Shown here piece after piece: positions 55,245-64,000 of a DNA stretch of 64,000 nucleotides. Position numbers and translations under genes: made by a program. The stretch lies in contig NZ_CP009574.1 in assembly GCF_000764555.1 (NCBI RefSeq), positions 372,001 to 436,000 of the forward strand. The letters are read 5' to 3'. Source of the stretch: Candidatus Francisella endociliophora. GTDB taxonomy: Bacteria; Pseudomonadota; Gammaproteobacteria; Francisellales; Francisellaceae. Below the pieces are notes generated by a model that did not search any database, was not told where the DNA came from, and saw only the letters and a program-made list of their open reading frames with translations. Positions within the stretch are counted from its first letter, which is position 1. The number at the start of each line of letters is the position of its first letter.

Positions 55245-56270
55245 CTAGAAATTTATCATTCTATTTAAAGGAACAAGAGCTTTTTGGCGAACTTCTTCTT
55301 CTATAAAAATTTCATTTGTTTGATTAATTAAGCAATCTTTTAAATTTTTAAGTTGGTTAAGTTTCATCCACGGACATTTTGCACATGATTGACATGTAGC
55401 ACCTCGGCCGGCTGTTGGTGCTGGGATAAACTGCTTATGTGGTGATAACTGCTTCATCTTATGGAATACACCAATATCTGTAGCAACTATAAATTTATCA
55501 TTTTCCATATCTTTACTTGCTGCTATGAGCTGTGAAGTAGAGCCTACAGCATCTGCTCTTTTGATAATTTCAGCTGGAGATTCTGGATGAACTAAAACTG
55601 CTGCATCTGGATATTCAAGCATCAAATCATCAAGAGCTTGAGCCTTAAACTCTTCATGCACAATACAACTACCATCATATAGTAGCATATCAGCACCTGT
55701 TTGCTTAGTGATCCAATCTCCCAGAAATCTATCAGGTCCCCAAAGAATTTTCTTACCCTGCTTATGTAAATGCGAACAAATTTCTAAAGCATTGGAAGAA
55801 GTTACCGTCCAGTCAGCTAGAGCTTTGATCTCAGCAGAAGTATTTACATATACCACCACCTCTCTGTCAGGATTAGCTTTTATAAACTTCTCAAACTCAC
55901 CATTATTACAACTTAAATCTAGTGAACACTCTGCTTGTAAGGTCGGCATTAGAATTTTTTTCTCAGGGCTAAGAATTTTCGCTGAGTCACCCATAAATCT
56001 AACCCCTGCGACAACCAAAGTATCACATGAGCTTTCTAGCCCAAATTTAGCCATAGCAAGAGAGTCACCTACAAAGCCTCCGGTTTGCTCAGCTAACTCC
56101 TGAATCTCATCATCAACATAATAATGAGCTACTAAACAAGCATTATTTTGTTTTAGCAAATCTTTGATTTCTTGCATATATTGCTGTTTTTCAGCATCTT
56201 TGATTTTTAAACTAGGTAACTCTTTTCTAGCTTGCGATATTTTGTCTTTTATAAGTTCTTGATTTAACAT
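55245..56270 (-). CDS. nadA: Quinolinate synthase
   Basis: A [4Fe-4S] enzyme that condenses iminoaspartate with dihydroxyacetone phosphate to quinolinate. The 341 residues show [25 protein letters not shown], cluster cysteines in AECSLDLSC and the late [10 protein letters not shown], and VHPESPAEI and TDIGVFHKM typical of NadA. First of the nadA-nadC-nadB unit, with AAAGGAG before the ATG, after a 19-bp gap from gmk. Confidence 0.95.
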   Translation of the reverse strand: MLNQELIKDKISQARKELPSLKIKDAEKQQYMQEIKDLLKQNNACLVAHYYVDDEIQELAEQTGGFVGDSLAMAKFGLESSCDTLVVAGVRFMGDSAKILSPEKKILMPTLQAECSLDLSCNNGEFEKFIKANPDREVVVYVNTSAEIKALADWTVTSSNALEICSHLHKQGKKILWGPDRFLGDWITKQTGADMLLYDGSCIVHEEFKAQALDDLMLEYPDAAVLVHPESPAEIIKRADAVGSTSQLIAASKDMENDKFIVATDIGVFHKMKQLSPHKQFIPAPTAGRGATCQSCAKCPWMKLNQLKNLKDCLINQTNEIFIEEEVRQKALVPLNRMINF

Positions 56271-56288
56271 CCAAATGCTCCTTTGATT

Positions 56289-56861
56289 TTAACCTTGGAT
56301 ATTTTCTTCGAAATAATTACATAACTGCTCTAATGATTGACTAAAATCATCATTTACTAACTGACAGTCAAATTCATCGGCATGAGAAATCTCATCCTCT
56401 GCTTGATCCATACGATAATCTATAGTTTCTTTTGAATCAGTATTTCTAGCTTCTAAGCGTTTTCTTAACTCCTCCATTGATGGTGGCAGTATAAATAAAC
56501 TCTTAGCTTTTTCGCCATATATAGCTCTTGTTTGTTGAGCACCTTGCCAGTCTATTTCTAGTATAATGTTTTTACCAGCAGCAAGAAGTTTATCTATTTC
56601 TGCCTTTGAAGTACCATAGTAGTTTTTGAAAACTTTTGCATACTCAATGAAACCATCGTTTTTAAGCATCTTTTCAAATTCGGCTATAGTAACAAAATGA
56701 TACTCTTTACCATTTGTTTCACCAGCTCGAGGGTCTCTAGTTGTATGAGAAGTAGCTACAGCAAAATTATTTTTACCTGTTTTCGTTTCTAAAAAAGCTT
56801 TTAATAAAGAACTTTTACCAGCACCAGATGGTGCAGAAACTATAAATATATAGTTACTCAT
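56289..56861 (-). CDS. gmk: Guanylate kinase
   Basis: Phosphorylates GMP to GDP. The 190-residue protein has the P-loop SAPSGAGKSSLL (9-20), the GMP-binding SHTTRDPRAGETNGKEYHFV around 40 and the lid NTDSKETIDYRM region around 140. It is preceded by a 187-bp gap without a gene, where a promoter may lie, and sits upstream of the nad genes on the same strand. Confidence 0.96.
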   Translation of the reverse strand: MSNYIFIVSAPSGAGKSSLLKAFLETKTGKNNFAVATSHTTRDPRAGETNGKEYHFVTIAEFEKMLKNDGFIEYAKVFKNYYGTSKAEIDKLLAAGKNIILEIDWQGAQQTRAIYGEKAKSLFILPPSMEELRKRLEARNTDSKETIDYRMDQAEDEISHADEFDCQLVNDDFSQSLEQLCNYFEENIQG

Positions 56862-57048
56862 TTGTAAAAATTATAATTGAATAGATAGTTTGACAAATTA
56901 TACAGGTTTAAAGGATCAAATAGAACAAACATAGCTAAATTTAGTATTGATCTATAAGATAGTTTATTAATTTCGATCAATTGATAAATTTTCAGAATAG
57001 ATATTTATAAAGACAAACTACTAGCCACCTTTATAAAAATAGATTTAA

Positions 57049-58776
57049 TTATTGAGCAGTGATGTTTAATTTTTTACCAGCTACCCAAACTTTTTTAAGA
57101 TGACCGACAACTTTAGGAGATAAGTTTGCAGGTAGATCAACTAGAGTATAGTCTTTTTGAATAGAAATATTACAAATATGTTTACTATCAATATTTCCTT
57201 CATTAGCTATAGCACCAACGATATTTCTAGGCTGAACATCATTATCACGACCAACTTCTAACTTATATGTAGTCAAATCTATATTTGGAGCTCTGCGAGG
57301 TTTTCTCTCTGATCTATCAAAGCGTCTATCACCACGATCACCTCTATCATTACGGTCGCCTCTACGCTCAAACCTATCATTTCTTCTACCATCTCTAGAG
57401 TTTCTGTCATTTCTATCTCTACGAGGTCTATCATCTCTAGCTTGTATTTCTCTTGGGAAGAATGATTTCTTACCTTGAGTAAGCAATGTAAGTACAGCTA
57501 AAAGATCATCTGAGTCTAACTCTAATTCGTCACGAATACCTGTGATAATTTCTTTATACTTATCAAGAGATTTATTTTTCTCGATAGCTGAAGCAATTCT
57601 AGTTTTGAAGTTTGCAATTCTACTATCTGCAAGATCTTTTGCACTTGGCATAAATATTTCTTGCATCGGCGAACTAGTAAACCTCTCAACAATTCTCAAG
57701 AATCGCATATCTTTTAAAGGAACTAATGAAATAGATACACCTTCACGCCCTGCTCTACCTGTACGACCAATTCTGTGTACATAAGTATCAGCATCATTAG
57801 GAAGATCATAGTTAACCACATGAGAAATTCTCTCTAAATCAATACCACGAGCCACAACATCAGTAGCTACCAAAATATCAGATTTAGAATTTCTAAACTG
57901 ATCTACAATATACTCTCTTTGCGATTGTTGCATATCACCATTGATAGCTGCAGCTTTATAGCCTAGTGCTTTAAGATTATCCGCAACTTCTATAGTACTT
58001 GTTTTAGTTTTTACAAAAATTATTACGCCATCAGTCTCTTCAACCTCAAGCAGTCTATCAAGAGCATCAATTTTTCTAAAGCCTTTGATTACTATAAATT
58101 TTTGTGTAACAGTATTAGCTGTTTTTGTCTTAGCTTTTACTTGTATTTTACAAGGATTTCTAAGATATTCTTGAATGATATCAGCAATATCAGTAGGGAT
58201 AGTCGCTGAGAAAAGCAACCTTTGACACTCATCAGATACGTGACTTAATACATACCTAACATCATCAATAAAGCCCATTCTAAGCATTTCATCAGCTTCA
58301 TCAAGTACTAACGCTCTTAGGTTATCAAGCTGTAATGTGCCTTTTTCAATATGATCCATTACACGACCTGTAGTACCGACTACAACTTTAACACCTCTTT
58401 TAAGTGCTCTAATTTGTGAGCCATACTCTTGACCACCATATATACAAGCGACATCTAAATTAGGAATACTTTTTGCAAAAGCTTCAAACTGTTCTGCAAC
58501 TTGTATAGCCAACTCTCTAGTTGGAGCTAATACTAAAACTTGAGGAGCTCTATCTCTAGATTCAAAATCCATATTATTTATTAAAGGTAATGCAAACGCT
58601 GCTGTTTTACCTGTACCCGTTTGTGCTTGACCTAGCACATCTCTACCCGATAAGATATATGGAATAGCATACTGTTGGATAGGAGTAGGATTCTCGTATC
58701 CTAATTTAGTAACAGTATCTACAATATCTTGACTTAGCCCAAGCTGGCTAAAATCTTTTTTAGTTTCAGAATTCAT
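57049..58776 (-). CDS. deaD: DEAD-box ATP-dependent RNA helicase (DeaD/CsdA-like)
   Basis: An RNA helicase involved in ribosome assembly and cold adaptation. The 575 residues show the Q motif GYENPTPIQQYAIP, AQTGTGKTAAF, PTRELA, DEAD (VLDEADEML), SAT and HRIGRTGRAG of the RecA-like core (about 1-375). A linker of about 50 residues rich in Arg, Asp, Asn and Gly (around 440-490) is followed by a DbpA-type RNA-binding domain (VGRDNDVQPRNIVGAIANEG). The Arg/Asp-rich linker replaces an RGG box. The parvulin gene is 64 bp downstream. Confidence 0.93.
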   Translation of the reverse strand: MNSETKKDFSQLGLSQDIVDTVTKLGYENPTPIQQYAIPYILSGRDVLGQAQTGTGKTAAFALPLINNMDFESRDRAPQVLVLAPTRELAIQVAEQFEAFAKSIPNLDVACIYGGQEYGSQIRALKRGVKVVVGTTGRVMDHIEKGTLQLDNLRALVLDEADEMLRMGFIDDVRYVLSHVSDECQRLLFSATIPTDIADIIQEYLRNPCKIQVKAKTKTANTVTQKFIVIKGFRKIDALDRLLEVEETDGVIIFVKTKTSTIEVADNLKALGYKAAAINGDMQQSQREYIVDQFRNSKSDILVATDVVARGIDLERISHVVNYDLPNDADTYVHRIGRTGRAGREGVSISLVPLKDMRFLRIVERFTSSPMQEIFMPSAKDLADSRIANFKTRIASAIEKNKSLDKYKEIITGIRDELELDSDDLLAVLTLLTQGKKSFFPREIQARDDRPRRDRNDRNSRDGRRNDRFERRGDRNDRGDRGDRRFDRSERKPRRAPNIDLTTYKLEVGRDNDVQPRNIVGAIANEGNIDSKHICNISIQKDYTLVDLPANLSPKVVGHLKKVWVAGKKLNITAQ

Positions 58777-58840
58777 TTTTATCCGTAAATTATTTTGAGA
58801 AATTTATTTAATAATTTGAAAATTATGAGAAATTTAGAAA

Positions 58841-59119
58841 TTATCCGCGTGATGTAACTTCTAATAGATGATAACCAAATTGAGTTTGTACTGGACCATG
58901 AACTGTATTTAGTTCATCGTTAAACACTACTTTATCAAACTCAGGAACCATTTGCCCTTGAGAAAAAGTACCTAAATCACCACCTCTAGCACCAGATGGG
59001 CATAGAGAATGCTTTTTAGCTGCTTCTTCAAATGTGATTTTACCTTCATTTATATCGCTTTTGATTTGTTGACATTCAGATTCTGATTGTACTAGCAAAT
59101 GTCTAGCTGAAGCTTTCAT
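58841..59119 (-). CDS. Parvulin-type peptidyl-prolyl isomerase (PpiC-like)
   Basis: A 92-residue stand-alone cytoplasmic parvulin: ARHLLVQSESE, GGDLGTFSQGQMVPEFDKVVFN and GPVQTQFGYHLLEV cover the whole fold. No chaperone arms or signal peptide, unlike SurA or PpiD. AAGGAA lies before the ATG. Its position between the sugar permeases and the RNA helicase gene gives no hint of a client. Confidence 0.93.
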   Translation of the reverse strand: MKASARHLLVQSESECQQIKSDINEGKITFEEAAKKHSLCPSGARGGDLGTFSQGQMVPEFDKVVFNDELNTVHGPVQTQFGYHLLEVTSRG

Positions 59120-59229
59120 AATTATAGTTCCTTATTTAATTTGATTTGACTATTAATAATTACAAGGCTAAAGGATACATTATTTAGTAAAAATATACAA
59201 CTTGAGAAATTTATATAGCTATTATTATA

Positions 59230-60450
59230 TTATGACAACCTAACTTGAGAATCATACCCATAAGTTCCAAAAAACAATATATACAAATAGCATACAATTG
59301 GCACAATAAAAGACATTGTTATACCTATATGATCAGCTATTACTCCTTGAATAACAGGTATAATAGCTCCTCCGACTATAGCAACACACAAAAGCCCTGA
59401 CCCCAGAGAAGTTTTTTCTCCCAACTCCCTAACAGCTAAACTAAATATTGTCGGAAACAGTATTGAATTAAACAAGCCTACCGCAACGATACTATACAAG
59501 GCAATATTACCAAATGAAAACATTGAGATTAAAACTAGCATTATTGCTAACACTGCATTAAACGTCACAGCTTTAGATGGTTTAACCCTTGTCAAGACAA
59601 CTGCTCCTATTAATCTGCCAACCATAGCTCCACCCCAATAAAAAGCAACAAAGCTAGCAGCTTTTGCAGGAGCCAAAGATAAAACATGATCCGTTCCTAA
59701 ATAATTAATTAAAAAGCTTCCTATACTAACTTCTGCTCCAACATATGCAAATATTGCGACACAACCTAATATTAAATGTTTATACTCCCAAATAGGTTTT
59801 TTAGAAATATTTATATGATCTTCAGGTATCTCTTCTTCTTTCAACTGAGGCAAAGGAAAGAAAATAAAATATAAACTTAAACAAAACATAACAACAGCAA
59901 GAGCTAAATAAGGATGTTGAATTGCTGTTATAACAATATCTTCATTTCCATTAGCTGCCGCTATAGCACCTAAAATAAAAACTCCTCCAAGAGCAGGTCC
60001 CAAAGTAGTACCCAAAGAGTTAAGTCCTTGTGCAAAAGTAAGTCTAGCAGAAGAGTTTTTTCTATCTCCAAGTAAAGATACATATGGATTTGCAGCTACT
60101 TGTAAAATAACAATACCTGTAGCTAAAACAAATAGGCTAATCAAAAAATATCCATACACAGCATATTCAGCAGAAGGTAGAAACCCTAAGCAGCCAAACC
60201 CAGCAACGGCAAAACCTATTGCAATTGCCCACTTATAACCAAATCTCTGCAATACTCTAGAAGCAGGTATTGATAACAACGCATATGCCATAAAAAACAC
60301 AAACTGTACTAACATTGCTTGAGCATAATTAAGGGTAAATAACTCTTTTAAATGAGGAATCAAAACATCATTTAAAGATGTGAGCAATCCCCACATAAAA
60401 AAAGCCAGCGTAACGCTGACAAATGTAATATGGTTTCTACTTGGACTCAT
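59230..60450 (-). CDS. MFS sugar permease, FucP/GluP type
   Basis: A 406-residue, 12-helix major facilitator of the fucose-galactose-glucose:H+ symporter family; FFMWGLLTSLNDVLIPHLKELF at the N-terminus is typical, as is NPYVSLLG in the middle. It imports a hexose such as glucose, galactose or fucose. The next gene upstream, 71 bp away, is a sugar-porter permease of a different MFS family. Confidence 0.88.
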   Translation of the reverse strand: MSPSRNHITFVSVTLAFFMWGLLTSLNDVLIPHLKELFTLNYAQAMLVQFVFFMAYALLSIPASRVLQRFGYKWAIAIGFAVAGFGCLGFLPSAEYAVYGYFLISLFVLATGIVILQVAANPYVSLLGDRKNSSARLTFAQGLNSLGTTLGPALGGVFILGAIAAANGNEDIVITAIQHPYLALAVVMFCLSLYFIFFPLPQLKEEEIPEDHINISKKPIWEYKHLILGCVAIFAYVGAEVSIGSFLINYLGTDHVLSLAPAKAASFVAFYWGGAMVGRLIGAVVLTRVKPSKAVTFNAVLAIMLVLISMFSFGNIALYSIVAVGLFNSILFPTIFSLAVRELGEKTSLGSGLLCVAIVGGAIIPVIQGVIADHIGITMSFIVPIVCYLYILFFGTYGYDSQVRLS

Positions 60451-60521
60451 AATAATTCTCTTAGTTTTTGTATACTTAAATAGCTATGTTACAAAATTTA
60501 AATGGATAATTTATTAAATTA

Positions 60522-61901
60522 CTAGCTACCAATTTTTGCAAGAGGTTTTCCAGCTCTTAGATTGTTTTCAATCTGTTCTAATGATACATCTTTAGTTTCT
60601 GGAACAAAGAATTTAACGAATATTAAACATAAAATACTAGCTACTCCAAAAAATATAAATACTTTACCTGGTGAATGTATTACAAAAGCTAAAGAGAAAT
60701 TAACAATGATAGCATTAGAAACCCAGTTACTCATAGTTGAGGCAGTAACACCCAGATCTCTTCCTTCTGCAGGCTGAATCTCTGAACATACAATCCAAAC
60801 AATTGGTCCCATAGCTATAGCGAAACCAAAAACAAAGATCAAACAAAATGCTAAAGCTGTCCACTGCAATGTTTCAGATAAGTTCATTGCTTGACCAACA
60901 ACATGATGAGTTGAAAAAATAAATCCTACAACCAAGCACGAAATTATTACTAAAGCTAAACCAAAGTATAATATTGGCTTACGCCCAAATCTATCTATAT
61001 ATTTTATAGCTAATACTGTTGTAATAACATTTAATAAACCAATAGTAATAGTAGAAATCATTGGGTTAGCAAACCCAGCTCCTTCAAATATTTGAGCAGA
61101 GTAGTACATAAATACGTTAATACCTGTCAACTGTTGAAATACTTGTAGAGCCATACCTAAAAATAATACTTTAATAAAGTATTTATGCTTAAGCATCGAA
61201 AATGGATTAACATTTAACACTGTTGTTTCTTTTATCTCCTGATACTCTGCTACAGCTTCACTTTCAGAATTTCTTATTTTTTTAAGTGTTATTTCAGCTT
61301 CATCATTTTTACCAACTAAAACTAACCACCTAGGACTTCTTGGAAGGGTTAAGCATCCAACAAACATTAGAACTGAAGGAATTGCTAATGCTACCATCAT
61401 CAATCTCCATGAACCAGTTTGCTCAAGAGCTGAATTTGTAACAAAAACTAAAAATATCCCAATAGTAATCATTAGTTGATACATTCCAACAAGAGCTCCT
61501 CTGAACTCTTTTGGAGATATTTCTGATAGATATAAAGGAGCAATAAAAGATGCCACACCAACACCAACTCCCAAAACAAACCTGGCTATAAAAAATACTT
61601 CATAGTTAGGAGCAAAAATACTTACCAATGTAGCTAAAGAAAAAATTCCTCCAGCAATTATTAATACTTTTCGACGCCCAAATTTCTTAGATAAAACACC
61701 ACTAAATAAAGCTCCAATAGCCGCACCGACTAATAATATACTAGCCACATGTCCCTGCTGTGATTCTGTCAGGTGAAAACTTTGTGCTATAAATTTAAGT
61801 GAGCCATTGATGTAACCTGTGTCCATCCCAAAAAGTAAACCAGCTAGGGCTGCTATAACAGCTATCTTAACTGTTATAAAATTAATTTTTTTTTCTTTCA
61901 T
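60522..61901 (-). CDS. MFS sugar porter (GalP/XylE type)
   Basis: A 459-residue, 12-helix proton-sugar symporter. Signature motifs: GRRKVLII after helix 2, a PESPRWL-type loop (LPRSPRWLV) after helix 6, QQLTGINVFMYYSAQIF in helix 7, DRFGRKPIL and VPETKDVSLEQIE at the end. The likely substrates are galactose, xylose or glucose. AGGA stands before the ATG; the 214-bp upstream gap holds no gene. It may be co-transcribed with the following permease gene. Confidence 0.9.
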   Translation of the reverse strand: MKEKKINFITVKIAVIAALAGLLFGMDTGYINGSLKFIAQSFHLTESQQGHVASILLVGAAIGALFSGVLSKKFGRRKVLIIAGGIFSLATLVSIFAPNYEVFFIARFVLGVGVGVASFIAPLYLSEISPKEFRGALVGMYQLMITIGIFLVFVTNSALEQTGSWRLMMVALAIPSVLMFVGCLTLPRSPRWLVLVGKNDEAEITLKKIRNSESEAVAEYQEIKETTVLNVNPFSMLKHKYFIKVLFLGMALQVFQQLTGINVFMYYSAQIFEGAGFANPMISTITIGLLNVITTVLAIKYIDRFGRKPILYFGLALVIISCLVVGFIFSTHHVVGQAMNLSETLQWTALAFCLIFVFGFAIAMGPIVWIVCSEIQPAEGRDLGVTASTMSNWVSNAIIVNFSLAFVIHSPGKVFIFFGVASILCLIFVKFFVPETKDVSLEQIENNLRAGKPLAKIGS

Positions 61902-62115
61902 AGTTATTTATTTCCTGTATGAATTTACTAAATAGTAAGCAATATTCATCATATACTATAATTTCAATCTATAACAAGATTTTTTTTAACATAAGCAAAA
62001 TATTTATAGGAAAAAATATTTAATCTATACTTTCTTTATTATAAATTTAAGAATTTATGAGATAAACAAGTTAATAATCAAAGGATAGAATTTAATATGG
62101 GTAAAGACATTAAAT

Positions 62116-62514
62116 TTAATTAAAAATACTTTTGGCTTTTTTAATTAGATGCTCTATTTGTTGCTTTGCATACAATTTTGACTCAATACTCCCCCATACT
62201 GGAGCTGGCCAAACTGGATCATTCTCAAAACGCCCTACTACATGAATGTGCATTTGTTTAACAACATTTCCAATAGTTGCGACATTTAGCTTATCAGTAT
62301 TATATTCTTTGACTATAAAGTCAGATAGTTTATTTATAATTTTATTGATATTGTATTGTTGAGAATCATCTAGCTGATACCACTCTGTTCTATCTGTAAA
62401 TGGAACTACGATAAACCATGGAACAATAGAATTATTCATCACTAAAATTTTACAATCTAAATACTCACAAACTTCAAAAGTATCTGCTTTTAAACGCGAA
62501 TCTAATTCAAACAT
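62116..62514 (-). CDS. HIT-domain protein
   Basis: A 132-residue histidine-triad-like nucleotide-binding protein. The C-terminal region has QMHIHVVGRFENDPVWPAPVWG; the classic HxHxHxx is represented by HIHVVGR, a variant known in some bacterial HIT proteins, so catalysis may depend on fewer histidines. The ATG shares one base with the stop of kdsB (TAATG), which suggests coupled translation. Substrate unknown. Confidence 0.85.
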   Translation of the reverse strand: MFELDSRLKADTFEVCEYLDCKILVMNNSIVPWFIVVPFTDRTEWYQLDDSQQYNINKIINKLSDFIVKEYNTDKLNVATIGNVVKQMHIHVVGRFENDPVWPAPVWGSIESKLYAKQQIEHLIKKAKSIFN

Positions 62515-63260
62515 TAAAATAGCTTCCTAATTTTTTCTAAATCTTCTAAAGTATCGACACCTGCAGGAGTTGGTTTAGCAGCCTGATCTACAGCAATCTT
62601 ATAACCATTATATAAAACTCTAAGCTGTTCAAGCGCCTCATATTTTTCAATAGGAGATACTGTCAACTCAGCATAATGCTTCAAAAATCCAACTCGATAT
62701 GTATAGATACCTATATGCCTAAAAAATTCTGAAATATTAACCTGATTTTTCTCAGAAAACCCTCTTTCAAAAGGAATAGATGCTCTACTAAAATACAAAG
62801 CATAATTATTCTTATCAAAAACCACTTTAACATTATTTGGATTATAAATATCACTTGCATCTGTAATTTGCTCACAAAGAGTCGATACTACTGCTTCTGG
62901 CTTATTGATAAGAAGTTCCGCTGCTTGCTCAATATTCTCAATAGGGATAAGAGGCTCATCACCTTGAACATTAACGACCACATCTTCATCATCAAAACCA
63001 AGCTTTGTAACAGCTTCTGCAATTCTATCAGTGCCTGATTCATGATCATCTCTTGTTAAAATAACATTGGCACCGAAGCCCTCTGCTATTTCTTTAATTT
63101 CATGAGAATCTGTAGCTATAAAGATGCTATCGAACTTTGATTTAGATACTTGCTCATAAACTCTTTGAATCATTGGCTTACCAGCAATATCTGCTAGCAT
63201 CTTACCTGGTAGACGAGTTGACTTAAGTCTAGCAGGAATTACAATATGAGTTCTAGCCAT
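62514..63260 (-). CDS. kdsB: CMP-KDO synthetase
   Basis: Activates 3-deoxy-D-manno-octulosonate with CTP for lipopolysaccharide core synthesis. The 248 residues show [25 protein letters not shown] at the start, [10 protein letters not shown], and the Arg/Tyr-rich substrate region RHIGIYTYR. It overlaps the trm112-like gene by 8 bp and leads into the HIT gene. Confidence 0.96.
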   Translation of the reverse strand: MARTHIVIPARLKSTRLPGKMLADIAGKPMIQRVYEQVSKSKFDSIFIATDSHEIKEIAEGFGANVILTRDDHESGTDRIAEAVTKLGFDDEDVVVNVQGDEPLIPIENIEQAAELLINKPEAVVSTLCEQITDASDIYNPNNVKVVFDKNNYALYFSRASIPFERGFSEKNQVNISEFFRHIGIYTYRVGFLKHYAELTVSPIEKYEALEQLRVLYNGYKIAVDQAAKPTPAGVDTLEDLEKIRKLF

Positions 63261-63441
63261 ATTTCTTTACCTCTTCAAGAGTTAGTTTTTTAGCTTCCTC
63301 AACTAACATTACAGGTATGTTTTCTCTTATTGGATAAGCTAATTTATCAGCTTTACATACTAAAATCTGATTCTCTTTATCATAATGTAAGTTTGATTTA
63401 CAAACAGGACAAACTAACACATTTAAAACTGAATGATCCAT
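63253..63441 (-). CDS. Trm112/YcaR-family small protein
   Basis: A 62-residue member of the Trm112 zinc-ribbon family, [13 protein letters not shown] with a second cysteine pair reduced to one ([11 protein letters not shown]). It occurs beside kdsB in many gammaproteobacteria and may activate methyltransferases. Its ATG and the tusA stop overlap (TAATG). Confidence 0.9.
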   Translation of the reverse strand: MDHSVLNVLVCPVCKSNLHYDKENQILVCKADKLAYPIRENIPVMLVEEAKKLTLEEVKKYG

Positions 63442-63659
63442 TATTTCACCTCAATTACAAATTGATATTTATCTTCTACTTGTTTAGCTTCAACAAGTAT
63501 ATAATCATTTACCTTACACCATGCTGGGATATCATGCATAGTACCAGGATCTGTACAAATAACTTTTAATTGCTCTCCTGATTGCATACCTCTTAGAGCA
63601 TTTTGAGTTTTGATAACAGGCATTGGACATAAAAGTCTTTCTAGATTTATTTCTTTCAT
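63441..63659 (-). CDS. TusA/SirA-family sulfur-carrier protein
   Basis: A 72-residue sulfur-transfer protein with the CPxP motif (LLCPMPVIK, Cys11) carrying the persulfide cysteine, and ICTDPGTMHDIPAWC in the middle. It likely passes sulfur to tRNA thiolation, in line with the thiouridylase-like gene that ends directly before it. Confidence 0.92.
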   Translation of the reverse strand: MKEINLERLLCPMPVIKTQNALRGMQSGEQLKVICTDPGTMHDIPAWCKVNDYILVEAKQVEDKYQFVIEVK

Positions 63660-64000
63660 CTATATATACCATTCTTGTTTGATTTCATCAGCAGGCATTG
63701 GTGCTACAGTTACCTCTTTACTAGTGCCATCAAGATAGTTAAACACCATAGTTACAGTATCAGCATTTTTACCTTGAGTGAATCTACCCAAAACTTTAGC
63801 GGTAAATTCTTCATCAGCTTTATCAAAGTCACCATCTATTAAAATTAATGGTCCACCATGAGAAGAACAATACACATAAGCAAACTGATTTTTATAGCCA
63901 TTCAGATAATTATTCTCGCCTTCTTCACGACCAATTATAAGCTTATATTCTGGCTTATAACGTAAATGTCTGCCAACTTTTAAAAGCATAATATCATCAA
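63660..64000 (-). CDS. C-terminal part of a tRNA thiouridylase-like protein (cut by window edge)
   Basis: The open frame continues past the right edge of the window in frame (Asp-Asp-Ile precedes the first methionine at 63989), so this is probably only the C-terminal part of a larger protein. The visible LKVGRHLRYKPEYKLIIGREEGEN and the later GGPLILID resemble the C-terminal NFACT-like domain of MnmA-like sulfur-transfer proteins. It directly precedes the tusA-like gene (no gap). The identification is moderate. Confidence 0.65.
   Translation of the reverse strand, partial: DDIMLLKVGRHLRYKPEYKLIIGREEGENNYLNGYKNQFAYVYCSSHGGPLILIDGDFDKADEEFTAKVLGRFTQGKNADTVTMVFNYLDGTSKEVTVAPMPADEIKQEWYI

Noticed and set aside
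55708-56103. Plus-strand open frame opposite nadA
   Set aside because: It lies wholly inside a well-supported gene, has no ribosome binding site, and its composition follows the opposite strand's codons.
61902-62115. Possible small RNA or gene in the gap upstream of the sugar porter
   Set aside because: AT-rich with a few short repeats; no open frame with a ribosome binding site and no strong hairpin.

Overview
The window is a low-GC, gene-dense chromosome segment that I read as Francisella (Gammaproteobacteria). The basis is a set of genes I recognise together: the TolC paralogue ftlC beside alaS, the fipA-fipB virulence pair (a lone Mip dimerisation domain plus a DsbA-like lipoprotein), and ordinary gammaproteobacterial housekeeping genes with Francisella-like AT-rich codon use. 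No tRNA, rRNA, CRISPR array, transposase or phage gene was seen. The species cannot be fixed from sequence reading alone.

Layout. 1-10.6 kb is a run of minus-strand genes: a small secreted protein, Rep helicase, YgfZ, a secreted charged protein, transaldolase, an M17 aminopeptidase, FtlC and AlaS. 10.7-18 kb holds a second UvrD-type helicase, RsfS, QueG, FipA, FipB and a Bcr/CflA-type exporter. 18-28.5 kb holds an MsrB-MsrA fusion, TspO, a BCCT transporter, an RlmB-type methyltransferase with a histidine-rich protein, AstE-like, thioesterase and glutaredoxin genes, a choloylglycine-hydrolase-family enzyme, a secreted GDSL hydrolase and a radical SAM/SPASM protein. 42-52.8 kb holds Nnr, a 41-residue secreted peptide, a second GDSL hydrolase, a DUF819 / dipeptide epimerase / alpha-beta hydrolase operon, glutathione peroxidase, two small exported chorismate-mutase-like proteins, adenosine deaminase and an exported amidohydrolase. 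52.8-64 kb holds nadB-nadC-nadA, gmk, a DEAD-box helicase, a stand-alone parvulin, two sugar MFS transporters and a tight operon (partial thiouridylase-like gene, tusA, trm112-like, kdsB, HIT).

The most unusual part is 28.6-42.0 kb, a minus-strand array that looks like an expanded polymorphic lipase-toxin locus. A 1198-residue protein joins a long, beta-rich N-terminal module to a class-3-type lipase domain (GHSLGG serine, GD aspartate, HSMSNYR histidine). Behind it lie small lipoproteins that I infer to be periplasmic immunity proteins, an orphan lipase fragment, a decayed lipoprotein tail and an MNT-HEPN gene. A second cassette repeats the design with the parts separated: N-module alone, two tandem membrane-anchored 294-residue proteins, a separate 645-residue lipase, and a second MNT-HEPN gene. 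N-modules and MNT-HEPN genes are near-identical between cassettes, while the parts that would set toxin and immunity specificity differ. The toxin/immunity reading is inference; the duplications, module boundaries and catalytic motifs are visible directly.

Other points of note: two copies of a perfect TGTAACA-N4-TGTTACA palindrome, each about 80-115 bp upstream of a secreted-protein gene; a relic of the radical SAM gene's 3' end on the far side of the GDSL hydrolase gene; and several start-codon corrections based on ribosome binding sites.
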